From NCBI GenBank assembly GCA_958296065.1, contig CATQHX010000044.1, forward strand, positions 62,001 to 126,000: a stretch of 64,000 nt of DNA, given 5' to 3'. The translations under genes were made by a program, and so were the position numbers. Shown here one piece after another: positions 29,141 through 37,766 of this stretch (positions are counted from its first letter, which is position 1; every line of letters begins with the position of its first letter). The notes under the pieces are model-generated. The model was not told the DNA's origin. It saw only the letters and a program-made list of their open reading frames with translations, and made no database searches. This DNA comes from Vicinamibacterales bacterium. GTDB lineage: Bacteria; Acidobacteriota; Vicinamibacteria; Vicinamibacterales; UBA8438.

Positions 29141-29213
29141 GCCCCCCGGGTGCGGGTGTGGGTGTCGAGTCGCTGCCGGCCTGGCGACACGCGCCTTGCG
29201 TCCGCGCCTGTTC

Positions 29214-30593
29214 TTACGGCGCCGACACGAATCCCGAGCGATCCACCCACTCGCCGAGCCGCATGACGCGGTCGATCTCCAGCGTGTTGGTGATGTCGGC
29301 CAGCGGGTCGGCGTTCAGCACGATCAGGTCGGCGACCTTGCCCGCCTCGAGGGTGCCGTAGTCGGCCTCGCCCACCGGCGGCATCTGCGCGGCGCCCGTG
29401 GCGGTCGCCGCGACGATGGCGTCCATCGGGGTCAGACCGGCCTCGACGTACAGCTCCATCTCGTGGTGCATGCCCCAGCCGAACGGCACGTTGGGCGTCC
29501 CGGCATCGTTGCCGAGCGCGACCGCGACCCCGGCGTCGTGCATCGTCTTGACGAAGTCCTGCACCTGCCGGAACGCGGCCTTGCGGTCCTCGAATCCCGG
29601 GTCGTCGACCACCTCCGCCCGGCGTGCCGGTTCGTCCCATCCGGCCAGGGCATCCGGGTTGTACATGCCGAACGCCGCACGCAACTCCGGATCGTCGAGC
29701 AGCTCCGGATGCTCGGCGAAGTGCCAGCGGTTCTGCACGATCGACAACGTGGGGGTGAAGTACGCGCCGCTGTCCAGGCACATCCGGATGAACTCGGGCG
29801 AGGGAGCGGGATCGTCCACCGGGACGCCGGCGCCGGGGCCGAAGGTCAACACCGTGCTGTGCAGGAAGTCCCGCAGGCCGGCCTCGACCAGTTGGCGGCC
29901 GTCCGCTTCGTCGTCGATGTGCGCGACGGGGATGGCGCCGTTCCGGATGGCCTCGTCGATGATGGCCGCGCGTATCTCGGGCGGAATCTTCAGACCCGGC
30001 TCGGCGACCGCGTTGACCCACATCTTGATGAAGTGCACGCCGAGCGCGATCTGGTTGCGCACCAGCTCGCGCGCCTCTTCTTCGGTGGTCGGGGCGTTGC
30101 GGCCGGCGGCGTTGAATCCGCCGGGATAGGAGAATCCCGTTCCCGCCGTATAGGTGCGGGGGGCATCGGAACGGCCGGCGGATGCGAGCAGGTGGGCGAC
30201 CCGCTCCGGCGAATCGCTGCCGATGCTCCGGGCGGTGGTCACGCCGTAGTGGAGCTGCGACCGGAACTGGCGCTCCATCTCTTCCGGTCCTTCCCGGTAG
30301 TGCACGTGCAGGTTCACCAGGCCGGGGATGATCGTCTTGCCGCTCACGTCGAGCGTCTCCGCGCCGTCGGGCACGGGTGTCGCATCCCGCGGGCCGGCGC
30401 TCTCGATGCGTCCGTCGCGAACGACGACCACCGAGTCGGCCACCGGCGGCGCCCCGGTGGCGTCTATCAACTGCGCCCCGACGAGCGCGAGTGCGCCTGC
30501 TCCATCGGGAGCCGCGGTCTCGTCGGGCGCTGCGCCTCCGCAACCTGTGAGAATCAGGGCCAGTCCTGCCGCCGTCAGGTGAAGTCGCTTCAT
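29214..30593 (-). CDS. amidohydrolase-family lipoprotein
   Basis: A 459-residue metal-dependent hydrolase of the imidazolonepropionase/prolidase-like group. The lipobox LTGC (Cys at residue 18) predicts a lipid-anchored envelope protein. Metal-site candidates are HVH in the VNLHVHYREGPE segment, Lys in HFIKMWVN, His in VAHIDDEADG and Asp in LGNDAGTPN. The C-terminus has the usual ADLIVLNADPLADI strand. Natural substrate unknown. It is flanked by degraded gene pieces on its 3-prime side. Confidence 0.88.
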   Translation of the reverse strand: MKRLHLTAAGLALILTGCGGAAPDETAAPDGAGALALVGAQLIDATGAPPVADSVVVVRDGRIESAGPRDATPVPDGAETLDVSGKTIIPGLVNLHVHYREGPEEMERQFRSQLHYGVTTARSIGSDSPERVAHLLASAGRSDAPRTYTAGTGFSYPGGFNAAGRNAPTTEEEARELVRNQIALGVHFIKMWVNAVAEPGLKIPPEIRAAIIDEAIRNGAIPVAHIDDEADGRQLVEAGLRDFLHSTVLTFGPGAGVPVDDPAPSPEFIRMCLDSGAYFTPTLSIVQNRWHFAEHPELLDDPELRAAFGMYNPDALAGWDEPARRAEVVDDPGFEDRKAAFRQVQDFVKTMHDAGVAVALGNDAGTPNVPFGWGMHHEMELYVEAGLTPMDAIVAATATGAAQMPPVGEADYGTLEAGKVADLIVLNADPLADITNTLEIDRVMRLGEWVDRSGFVSAP

Positions 30594-30780
30594 GAGAACC
30601 TCTCGTCCCGCGGGCCGGTTGGGGCCGCTGGCGTGATTCTAGTATGCCGACGTCCCGCCACCCGGTCCTGCACAGCCCGTGGCAAGAGCCCCGCTGCATT
30701 CGAACGGCATGCATCCCGCGTGGACTGTGCAGGCTGCCGCGCGCTCCGGGACGGTCGCCTCGGATGAAGTGTCGTCCGCA

Positions 30781-32667
30781 TCAGTAGGCCCACATCCTGA
30801 GCCCGATCAATCCGTTGCTCCAGAGATAGACCAGGGTGACGGTGCACGCCAGGCTCACGAGCTGGCCGTGCAGCCGGACGAGGCGGCTGGTCTTGACGGC
30901 GTAAGAGCGGAACGTGGCATGGAGGCTCAGCACCGTGAGCGCCGCGAACACGAGCGAGCCGAGGAAGATGGTGAGCGATGCCCCGGAGAAGGTGCCGAGA
31001 TCCTGGACCGCGTCGGAGATCAGGACGAACGGCAGGACGAACGAGACGATGATGGTGAGTGCGGCCAGCAGCGGGAAGAGCAGCGTCGGGAGCGGGATCG
31101 CCTGCATGCCGCCCAGGACCTTGACGAGCGCCCACACGGGCGCGAAGAGCAGGGCCGAGATCAGCAGCGACAGGGTGGTCGCCGCGACGGCGAACCGGAA
31201 GAGCAGCCAGGCGCCGCTGACCTTCCTGCTGTTGCCGGCCGGTCCCCCCTGGAGAATCGGATCGCCCTCGTCGTCGACGACCCCGAACACGCGCGCCACC
31301 GGTTCGTTTTCGTACCGGAAGCTCGCTGCCGTGACCGGAACGAGCTCTCTCCCCTCGCCGCCGAGCGGCGCGAGCAAGAGCCTTCCCGCCTTCAGTGTGA
31401 CGCGCTCGATCACGAAGAAGCGGGAGAGAGCGTGGGCGAGCTGCTGCCTCGGCGTCACGCCCTGATACCAGCCGGTGAGCGTCCGCAGTTCCTCGTCCGA
31501 CGGCGCTGCGACGGCGCCCTGCGGCTTCTCGAAGCCGGCCGTCAGGCGCTCGCCCACGAGCGCCGCGATGTCCCGGATCGCGCTGCCCGGTCTGTTGATC
31601 GACACGAAGAAGCCGACGCCGAGATCGGAGGAATACGCGCTCGTCGACGCGAATCCCGTGATGCCCCCGTTGTGGCCGTGAAAGAGGTGGCCGTTCACGA
31701 TCGACGTGAAGTTGCCGAGTCCGTACCCGTAGGTGAAGCCGGCGCGTGCGGCAAGCGTCGTCGTCGGCGTCTCCATCCTGGCGATGGTTTCCGGGGCGAG
31801 CAGCCTGACGCCGTCGAGCGTGCCGCGGTTGATCATCATGCGCAGGTAGCGCGCCATCTCTCGCGACGAGCTGTTCATCCCTCCCGAAGGCCTGACGATG
31901 ATGTGGTCGTAGCGCGCCTCGCTTACGCCGTCCGCCTCGTAGCCCTTCGCCGGCAGGGCCGCGTCCCGCGGAAAGTGGAAGGTCGAAGTCTCCATGCCCA
32001 GCGGGTCGAACACGCGCTCGCGGACGTAGTCCTCGAAGGTCTCCCCGGTGATCTTCTCGACGACGTACGCGGCGATCGACGGGCCGGAGTTGGAGTAGGA
32101 CATGTGCGTCCCGGGTGGCCAGCGGCTGACTCGCGAGCCCGGGTTGTAGGCCAGACCCTCGGCCAGGGTCATGCCGGGATCGTCCACCTTCGCGTACTCG
32201 CGGAAGTGGATGTCGTCGAAGCCCGCGGTGTGCTCCATGACCGTGGCCACGGTGACCGGATGCGTGTTCCGCCAGCGGTTGGTGAAGGCCACCTCGGGCG
32301 CCAGCTCGCGGACCGGGGTGTCGAGATCGAGGAGACCGTCTTCGACCGCGTGCAGCACCGCGAGGGCCGTGAAGCTCTTCGAGATGGACCCGATCCGGAA
32401 CAGGTGGTCCGCGGTCACCTCGACGCCGGCGGCGACGTCCGCCTTGCCGACGCCGCCCGCCCATATCGTCCGATCCCTATCCACCAGGGCGACCGAGGCG
32501 CCGGGGATCCGGTTCTCGTCGATGATCTCCTGGATCTCCGCCTTGAGAGTCTCTACGTCGATAGTCACACGCGCGGGGTCGCGATCGGTCGGGTCCGGCT
32601 CCTGTGCCGCGACCGCGAATGGCAGCGCGCACGCAAGCACGGCCAGGATGGCACGCAATACTTCCAC
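30781..32667 (-). CDS. class C beta-lactamase-like serine hydrolase with membrane domain
   Basis: A 628-residue exported serine hydrolase. The signal peptide is followed by a beta-lactamase/esterase domain with S-I-S-K (Ser94, Lys97), Y-S-N (MSYSNSGPS) and HGHNGG, the three family motifs. The C-terminal 170 residues hold about five hydrophobic helices (FRFAVAATTLSLLISALLF, LLFPLLAALTIIVSFVLPF and others), so the enzyme is membrane-tethered with its active domain outside. Probably a peptidase or esterase rather than a resistance enzyme. Confidence 0.88.
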   Translation of the reverse strand: MEVLRAILAVLACALPFAVAAQEPDPTDRDPARVTIDVETLKAEIQEIIDENRIPGASVALVDRDRTIWAGGVGKADVAAGVEVTADHLFRIGSISKSFTALAVLHAVEDGLLDLDTPVRELAPEVAFTNRWRNTHPVTVATVMEHTAGFDDIHFREYAKVDDPGMTLAEGLAYNPGSRVSRWPPGTHMSYSNSGPSIAAYVVEKITGETFEDYVRERVFDPLGMETSTFHFPRDAALPAKGYEADGVSEARYDHIIVRPSGGMNSSSREMARYLRMMINRGTLDGVRLLAPETIARMETPTTTLAARAGFTYGYGLGNFTSIVNGHLFHGHNGGITGFASTSAYSSDLGVGFFVSINRPGSAIRDIAALVGERLTAGFEKPQGAVAAPSDEELRTLTGWYQGVTPRQQLAHALSRFFVIERVTLKAGRLLLAPLGGEGRELVPVTAASFRYENEPVARVFGVVDDEGDPILQGGPAGNSRKVSGAWLLFRFAVAATTLSLLISALLFAPVWALVKVLGGMQAIPLPTLLFPLLAALTIIVSFVLPFVLISDAVQDLGTFSGASLTIFLGSLVFAALTVLSLHATFRSYAVKTSRLVRLHGQLVSLACTVTLVYLWSNGLIGLRMWAY

Positions 32668-32774
32668 GACACCCCCCTCTCGAAGCGTCCGAGTGTCCCT
32701 TTCTGCAACATAGCACGGCCGCCCCGCCGCCTCCCTGCCGCGCGAATTACGCCCCGGCGGTCGTCCGCAATATC

Positions 32775-33587
32775 ATGGGAACCGTGGCCGAGCCGGACCC
32801 GGTCGATAGATTCCGAGAGCGGTATGCGCAGTCTCCGGGCGAAGTCGCGCGGCGGGTCGAGCGCGCGGTCCTCGGGCACGCTGTCGGCCTGAACGGCTTC
32901 ACGACCGTTGCGCAGGCGGAGACCCTCTGCGACTTCCTGCCGCTGACCGCCGGCGGCCGTCTCCTCGAAGTCGGCTGCGGCCACGGATGGCCGGGATTCC
33001 ACGTCGCGCAGCGGCGCGCGTGCGACCTCGTCGGCAGCGACATTCCGCTGGACGCGCTGCGGGACGCGAAGGCGAATGCGGGCGTCCGCCGTCTCGGCGC
33101 CCGCGCCGTGTTCGTCGCGGCGGACGGTCGTGCGCTGCCGTTTCGGTCCGCCGTCTTCGACGCTGTCGTCCATGCGGACACGTTCTGTTGAATCCCGGAC
33201 AAGCTCTCCGTGTTGAGAGAATGCCACCGCGTCGCGAGGCCGGGAGGCCGCATCGCCGGCTACGTCATTCACACCCCGGCCGGCCTCGGCGCGGCCGACG
33301 AGCGGCGAGCCCGCGAGCTGGGACCCGATCATGTGACCGGCGCCGCCCTGCCGGAAGACCTGACGCGGGAGGCCGGGTTCTCCCACGTCGTCCGACAGGA
33401 CGTCACCGATCAGTTCAGGGCGACGGTCGAAGCGATGCTGCGCGCCGCGCGACGTTGGGCCCCCGAGCTGCGCGCGGAGCAGGGCGCCGAGGAGTTCGCG
33501 GCCGGCTGCGAGCGAGGAGAGGCGAAGCTCGTCGGCATCCGGGAGGGCTTGCTGCTCCGCTCTCTGGTGACGGCGATCAAGCGCTGA
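32775..33587 (+). CDS. predicted selenoprotein: SAM-dependent methyltransferase
   Basis: A 270-codon class I methyltransferase frame with a single in-frame TGA at 33189-33191 (codon 139). Before it lie motif I (LLEVGCGHGWPG, residues 63-74), a post-I region (DLVGSDIPLDAL) and FDAVVHADTFC; after it IPDKLSVLRECHRVARPGGR, the standard motif following the acidic loop. The TGA follows Cys138, so the protein would carry a Cys-Sec pair where, as I recall, relatives have Cys-Cys. A 5-bp hairpin with loop CGUGUU begins 12 bases after the TGA. Substrate unknown. A plain nonsense mutation is the alternative; no other lesion is seen. Confidence 0.7.
33204..33219 (+). promoter_or_regulatory. candidate bacterial SECIS hairpin (methyltransferase)
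   Basis: CTCTC-CGTGTT-GAGAG, a perfect 5-bp stem with a 6-base loop whose second base is G followed by U. It starts 12 bases after the in-frame TGA, and the loop GU is at the same distance as in known bacterial SECIS elements. The stem is AU/GC mixed and shorter than that in the redoxin gene. Confidence 0.55.
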
Positions 33588-33706
33588 ACCGGCTGTCGGG
33601 CCGGGGACCGACCGCTCACCGGCCGGCTCGCGCGCCCGTTCGGCGTCGGTGACGATATCGACGCGGCCCCTTGGCAACATGCCGGCAGAGACCTCGGTTT
33701 ACGATG

Positions 33707-33736
33707 TTGACGGCTGTTCGCTCTGTGCATTATCGT
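33707..33736 (+). promoter_or_regulatory. candidate promoter of the xre-res operon
   Basis: TTGACG (33707-33712), an 18-base spacer and TATCGT (33731-33736). The predicted start near 33743 leaves a short leader containing the Shine-Dalgarno AGGGCAGG before the GTG at 33755. Confidence 0.4.
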
Positions 33737-33754
33737 AAATCCAGGGCAGGCATC

Positions 33755-34348
33755 GTGGAGCCTTCATTCGCAACGAATCCCGACACGGACGGCGAGCGAA
33801 CGCTCGACGAGGCGGCACTGCTGGCGCGGGTCATGCGCTACTTCGACGGCGCCATCCGCGGGTTGCGCAAGCAGGATCGAATGGTGATCCTCCGCGCGCC
33901 GGACGATTTCTGGACCGTGATGGAAACGCTGTCGCTCGCCCCGGTCGCGGAGTCCTCGGAATTCAAGGTGCGGTTGCGTGGCGCCCTGGCGAGGCGCAGG
34001 CTGCTGCAGATGGAGGGCGGCGTGCTCTCACCATCGAGTGCTGCGGCGCTGCTCGGGGTCAGCCGGCAGGCCGTCGGCAAGCGGCGCGCTGCCGGCATGC
34101 TGCTCGGCGTCGAGGGGCCGCGCGGGTATCTCTACCCGGCCTGGCAGTTCACGGACCGCGGCATGCTGCCCGGTCTCGAGGACACGCTCCGGGCGCTCCG
34201 CGGTGAGGACGCCTGGTCGGTACTCACGTTCTTCCTCGAATCCGATGCGGCCAGCGGGAACGAGCGGCCGCTCGACCTGCTGCGCGCGGGCCGGCTGGAC
34301 GCGGTGGCGCGAGCGGCCGAGCTGTACGGTGAGCAGGCAGCCGTCTAA
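33755..34348 (+). CDS. Xre/ParS-type antitoxin (MbcA-like) of a RES toxin system
   Basis: A 197-residue antitoxin with a helix-turn-helix-like centre (SPSSAAALLGVSRQAVGKRRAA) and a C-terminal Xre-MbcA-ParS toxin-binding domain (EDAWSVLTFFLESDAASGNE, RPLDLLRAG). It starts at GTG after a good Shine-Dalgarno; the frame runs further upstream. It lies 5 bases before the RES gene, the canonical order. It probably blocks the toxin and represses the operon. Confidence 0.85.
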   Translation: MEPSFATNPDTDGERTLDEAALLARVMRYFDGAIRGLRKQDRMVILRAPDDFWTVMETLSLAPVAESSEFKVRLRGALARRRLLQMEGGVLSPSSAAALLGVSRQAVGKRRAAGMLLGVEGPRGYLYPAWQFTDRGMLPGLEDTLRALRGEDAWSVLTFFLESDAASGNERPLDLLRAGRLDAVARAAELYGEQAAV

Positions 34349-34353
34349 GCGCC

Positions 34354-34950
34354 ATGACCGCGCCCGGCGATCATCCGTTGCCGCCGCCGGGCGGCTACAC
34401 CGGTGCGCTCGCCCTCACGCGGATCCCGAAGGAACGGACCTGGTTTCGCCTGTACAGGCATCCGTACGCTCCGCTTCACTTCGGGACGACGCGAAGGGCG
34501 CGCTTCGACGCGGCGCGGGGCGAGTTCGGCGTGCTGTACGCGGCTGGGCAGATTGCCGGCGCATTCGTCGAGACGCTGGCCGGAGGCGGTGTCCGAACGG
34601 TTTCCCAGGAGCGCCTGCAACGCTACCGCGTCGCCGAGATCACTGCTTCCCGGGCTCTGTCCCTGGTGGATCTGACCGGCAGGGGCCTCGTGCGAATGGG
34701 CGTTGACGGCCGTCTGACCACGGGCGCGTACCAGACTGCCCAGCGCTGGTCGAGCGCGTTCTTCGCACATCGCAGTCGACCGGATGGAATCCTCTACGGG
34801 TCACGGCATGATCCCGGACAGCAACTGGCCGCCTTCTTCGACCGCGCGGCGCCCTGTCTCACGGCCATTCCGCAGGGTCCGTTGCGCAGCCATCTCGGCG
34901 ACGACGCGTTCTTCCGCCTGCTGGACCACTACGACATCGGACTGCTGTGA
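34354..34950 (+). CDS. RES-domain toxin (NAD+ phosphorylase family)
   Basis: A 198-residue RES toxin; family members degrade NAD+ when not held by their Xre antitoxin. Typical segments: WFRLYRHPYAPLHFG near residue 30, GVLYAAGQIAGAFVETL, and a C-terminal ILYGSRHDPGQQLAAFFD. The candidate catalytic Arg, Tyr and Ser positions appear retained. Complete and in operon with its antitoxin. Confidence 0.88.
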   Translation: MTAPGDHPLPPPGGYTGALALTRIPKERTWFRLYRHPYAPLHFGTTRRARFDAARGEFGVLYAAGQIAGAFVETLAGGGVRTVSQERLQRYRVAEITASRALSLVDLTGRGLVRMGVDGRLTTGAYQTAQRWSSAFFAHRSRPDGILYGSRHDPGQQLAAFFDRAAPCLTAIPQGPLRSHLGDDAFFRLLDHYDIGLL

Positions 34951-35061
34951 GGACACCGCCGCCGCATCCGTCATGCGACGGTGGCGTCGGCGGGGCCGGG
35001 GTCGATCCGTAACGGCACCCGGCGGCAGGAACGGCTCGCAGAGGGACTCGTCGGGAGCGGC

Positions 35062-35220
35062 TCACGTGCGGGGCGCCGTGTTGTCACGAAGCCATGTGTC
35101 GAGCGCGGCGAAGTCGAAGTCGAGCTGGCCGGGATCTCGAATTCCGGACGCGCCGCCGTACGTCGCGATCTGGTCGGCGTGGACGGCGAGCACATCGCCC
35201 AGGGTCAGGTAGTCTCGCAT
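35062..35220 (-). pseudogene. Doc-like toxin, truncated to its N-terminus
   Basis: A 52-codon frame beginning at an ATG that overlaps the antitoxin stop (TAATG). It matches the start of Doc/Fic toxins (RDYLTLGDVLAVHADQIATY, GGASGIRDPGQL) but ends at codon 52, before the Fic HPF...GN(K/R) active-site helix found in complete 125-residue Doc proteins. It is catalytically dead. Confidence 0.75.
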
Positions 35221-35444
35221 TACTTCGCGAGCTTCTCGTAGAGGGCCGCGAATCGGGCGTGGCTGCGCTGATAGGCGGCCATCACATGCGGGCGGGCCCT
35301 GCCCTGCCTGCGCTGCTCGAGGAGCGCGGCGATCGCTTCATCGACCAACGCCTGAATCTGACGGCCCTCGTCCCTCGCCAGGGTCCGCAGGCCGTCCAGC
35401 AGGGCGCTGTCCACCTGGGTCGCGAATTTCTGGCGCGTCGGCAT
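35220..35444 (-). CDS. antitoxin of a Doc-like toxin (RHH-like DNA-binding)
   Basis: A 74-residue protein (PTRQKFATQVDSALLDGLRT, then IQALVDEAIAALLEQRR) with the look of a ribbon-helix-helix antitoxin and a helical toxin-binding tail. Shine-Dalgarno AGGAG lies 8 bases ahead of the ATG at 35444. Its toxin gene is truncated while this gene appears intact. A strong promoter with an embedded palindrome lies upstream, consistent with autorepression. Confidence 0.72.
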   Translation of the reverse strand: MPTRQKFATQVDSALLDGLRTLARDEGRQIQALVDEAIAALLEQRRQGRARPHVMAAYQRSHARFAALYEKLAK

Positions 35445-35500
35445 CGTGTCATCTCCTGCACGCCCCCGCTTGAGCTTCGCGCGGATGCGCCGCACAGACG

Positions 35501-35529
35501 ATCAGACTTCCCGTTTCATGAAATGTCAA
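35501..35529 (-). promoter_or_regulatory. promoter with palindromic operator for the RHH antitoxin
   Basis: On the minus strand TTGACA (35529-35524), a 17-base spacer and TCTGAT (35506-35501). The spacer contains the 10-base palindrome TTTCATGAAA (35514-35523) directly after the minus-35 box, well placed for a repressor. Transcription would begin near 35494, about 50 bases before the antitoxin ATG. Confidence 0.6.
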
Positions 35530-35856
35530 GACCGCGACGGGTCCATGTCTCGGGGGAGGACTGATGCCCCGCTGCTTGCATCCGGCCTCGACGACGCCCG
35601 ACGAGACGCACAGGCCCTACTTTTCTCGAAGATTCTCCCTGACAACTTCCTGACGGCAGGATGGCGGCGGTCCGGGATGGATCCCAGAGCGGTGCTCAGA
35701 CCGACACATCGACACGCTACGGCCCGTATTCGTGGAAGGTGACCCAAACCCGTCGCCGCGCCCCGGAAAGACGCGCGCAGGCGCTCTCAAGCCATTGAAA
35801 AACAAGGGTTTGCAATAGATGCATCGTCCGCCGCGCCGCGCGGTGGTTCTCGATGG
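35530..35856. other. intergenic stretch without a recognisable gene
   Basis: About 330 bases between the antitoxin promoter and the glycosyltransferase remnant. It contains a locally AT-rich run (around 35800-35820) unlike its GC-rich surroundings. I find no coding homology, tRNA or clear repeat. Confidence 0.5.
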
Positions 35857-35928
35857 ATGCGTGACGCCGTTGACCTTGGCGAAGTCGTTGTCGGTGAAGA
35901 CCGCTACGCGGACCGGCTGGTGGGTCAC
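35857..35928 (-). pseudogene. glycosyltransferase (GT4-like) N-terminal fragment
   Basis: From a GTG three bases after the PHP stop, about 24 codons read THQPVRVAVFTDNDFAKVNG, the typical start of a GT4 glycosyltransferase. Homology ends near 35857 and the remaining roughly 350 codons are absent. The original layout was evidently PHP gene followed by glycosyltransferase. Confidence 0.6.
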
Positions 35929-35930
35929 GA

Positions 35931-36755
35931 TCAGGCCGCCTCCGGCAGGCGGACCGCGGCGGACGCGGGCTGCGCGACCAGGTCGAAGAGCAATCCCCGG
36001 TTGAACCGCGCCTCCCGCACGAAGTGCGCGACGGCCAGCAGCAGCGGGATGGCGACCACCGGCATGGCGGCGAGCCCGCACCACCAGAGTGCGTGGCAAT
36101 CCCAGCACCAGGGCCGCTGGACGAGCATCCGGAACCGATCGCTGTAGAAGCCGGCCGCTGCACGCACGATGTCGTTGGCCAGCCGGAAGTAGCCGCCGTG
36201 CTCGCCGCCGACCCGCGCGCGCCCTGCACGCAGCTCACGCATGAACTCGTCGCGCGTCGCGGCGGCAGGCGCCTCGACCCAGGTCCTGCCGATCGCGTAA
36301 GGCGTGTGGGCGTCGCTGCCCGCCGCCGCGACTTTGCCGTAGGCGGCAGCCAGACTCGCCGCCGTCCGGTTCTGGCCGGTGAGCCGGGAGCCGTTGCGGA
36401 TCTCCAGGGCGTCCACCCACGGCAGCAGCGCGGTCACGTGCGAGCCCGTGATGGGTCCGTTCCACCCGGAGGCGACGTGGTTCAGGGAGGTGAATATCCC
36501 CTGCGCGCGCAGGTACGGCAGCAGGTCGCGCACGTCGCGCCGGCGGCGCTGGATCTCGTCGTGCTGCGTCTGGGTGATGTCGAGCACGTTGAGGTGGACG
36601 CAGAACGGCTCGTCGGGGAACTCGGCCGTCACCTCGCAACCGACGATGACGTCGTCGCGGTCACCGAGCACGAGGGCGCCGCCGATGGCGTCGTGATCGG
36701 TGATTGCCACCAGGTCCATGCCGCGCGCCTTGGCAAGGCGGTAGACCCGGCCCTG
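35931..36755 (-). pseudogene. PHP-domain phosphoesterase, 5-prime truncated
   Basis: About 274 codons of a PHP hydrolase. Homology begins at QGRVYRLAKARGMDLVAITDHD, so the usual opening with the H-x-H metal site is missing; later ligands remain (ITDHDAIGG, SLNHVASG, GSDAHTPYAIGR). A hydrophobic helix follows near the C-terminus (GLAAMPVVAIPLLLAVAHF). The frame continues upstream to 36947 but encodes antisense of btaA. Without the first metal site it is probably inactive. Confidence 0.75.
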
Positions 36756-36992
36756 GTCGGCGAGTGGCAGGCCATCCTCGCGAGGGTGGCGGCGAGAGCG
36801 CGCGCGATCTGGCGCAGCGGCGGCCTGCGCACGGACTTCCTGGATCGCGTCGACGTAGAGCACCGCGGGCGCCGGCGTCCGTTGCAGGACTTCCTCTTCT
36901 ACCATCGCGAGCTGGCGGCCGACCTGCACGCCCGCGACCGCGTGCACACCTACGGCAGCTTCGCCATCGCCGACGTGACGGCGGCGGCCTGA
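36735..36992 (+). pseudogene. btaA-like gene, 3-prime fragment
   Basis: About 85 codons resembling the C-terminus of BtaA/DUF3419, the transferase that moves the 3-amino-3-carboxypropyl group of SAM to diacylglycerol: VGEWQAILARVAARARAIWR, then YHRELAADLHARDRVHTYGS. The upstream 300 or so codons are missing; the sequence instead becomes antisense of the truncated PHP gene. It ends 23 bases before btaB, matching a former btaA-btaB operon. Confidence 0.55.
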
Positions 36993-37015
36993 CTCGCGTC
37001 CCGGGAGCAGCCTCG

Positions 37016-37765
37016 ATGACGTTTCTGTCGGACCTCAGGGTCCTCTATCACCTGGCGCTCAAGCCGGTGCGCGGCACCGACCACGCGGGGCGGCTCGACA
37101 GCTTCTACGCCGGGCAGGCGGAAGACTACGACGCCTTCCGGGCGCGCCTGCTCCCGGGCCGCGCGTCGCTGCTGCGGGACGTGCTGGCGCGAACGCCGGA
37201 CGGCGGGACCTGGGTCGATCTCGGCGGCGGGACCGGCGCGTCCCTGGAAATGGCGGCAGCAGAGTTGAACCGGCTCCGACGGGTCCACGTCGTCGACCTG
37301 TCGGACGCGCTGCTGGCGGTCACCCGGCGGCGAGTCCGGGAACGCGGGTGGTCGAACGTCGAGACCGTCCGCGCGGACGCGACCACGTGGCGACCCGCCT
37401 CGAAAGCCGCCGACGCGGTCACGCTCTCCTACGCCCTCACGATGATCCCGGACTGGTTCCGGGCGGTGGACAGCGCCTGGGCGATGCTGCGCCCCGGCGG
37501 CGTCATCGGGGTCGTCGACTTCTACGTGTCGCGCCGGCACCCGGCGGCCGGGCGCACACGCCACGGCTGGGCGCCGCGCACTCTCTGGCCGATCTGGTTC
37601 GGCGCCGACGGCGTCCACGTCTCGCCGGATCACCTCCCGGCGCTCGAATGGCGCTTCGCGACGCTCGGGCTCGTCGAGGGGCGGACGCGGCTGCCGTACC
37701 TGCCGTTCCGTGCGCCGTTCTACCGCTTCGTCGGCCGCAAGCCGGCGGCGGGAACGCGGGAGTGA
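37016..37765 (+). CDS. btaB: BtaB-like SAM-dependent N-methyltransferase
   Basis: A 249-residue class I methyltransferase: SFYAGQAEDYDAFRARLLPG, motif I WVDLGGGTGASLEMAA, and FRAVDSAWAMLRPGGVIGVV. The opening and the DAFR segment are typical of BtaB, which trimethylates diacylglycerylhomoserine to form the betaine lipid DGTS. The adjacent remnant looks like btaA, supporting the call. A general UbiE-like methyltransferase remains possible. The gene itself is intact, but without btaA its substrate would have to come from elsewhere. Confidence 0.65.
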   Translation: MTFLSDLRVLYHLALKPVRGTDHAGRLDSFYAGQAEDYDAFRARLLPGRASLLRDVLARTPDGGTWVDLGGGTGASLEMAAAELNRLRRVHVVDLSDALLAVTRRRVRERGWSNVETVRADATTWRPASKAADAVTLSYALTMIPDWFRAVDSAWAMLRPGGVIGVVDFYVSRRHPAAGRTRHGWAPRTLWPIWFGADGVHVSPDHLPALEWRFATLGLVEGRTRLPYLPFRAPFYRFVGRKPAAGTRE

Positions 37766-37766
37766 C

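Noticed and set aside
35790..35830. AT-rich stretch as an attachment site or tRNA end
   Set aside because: No tRNA fold, no integrase and no direct-repeat partner found in the window.
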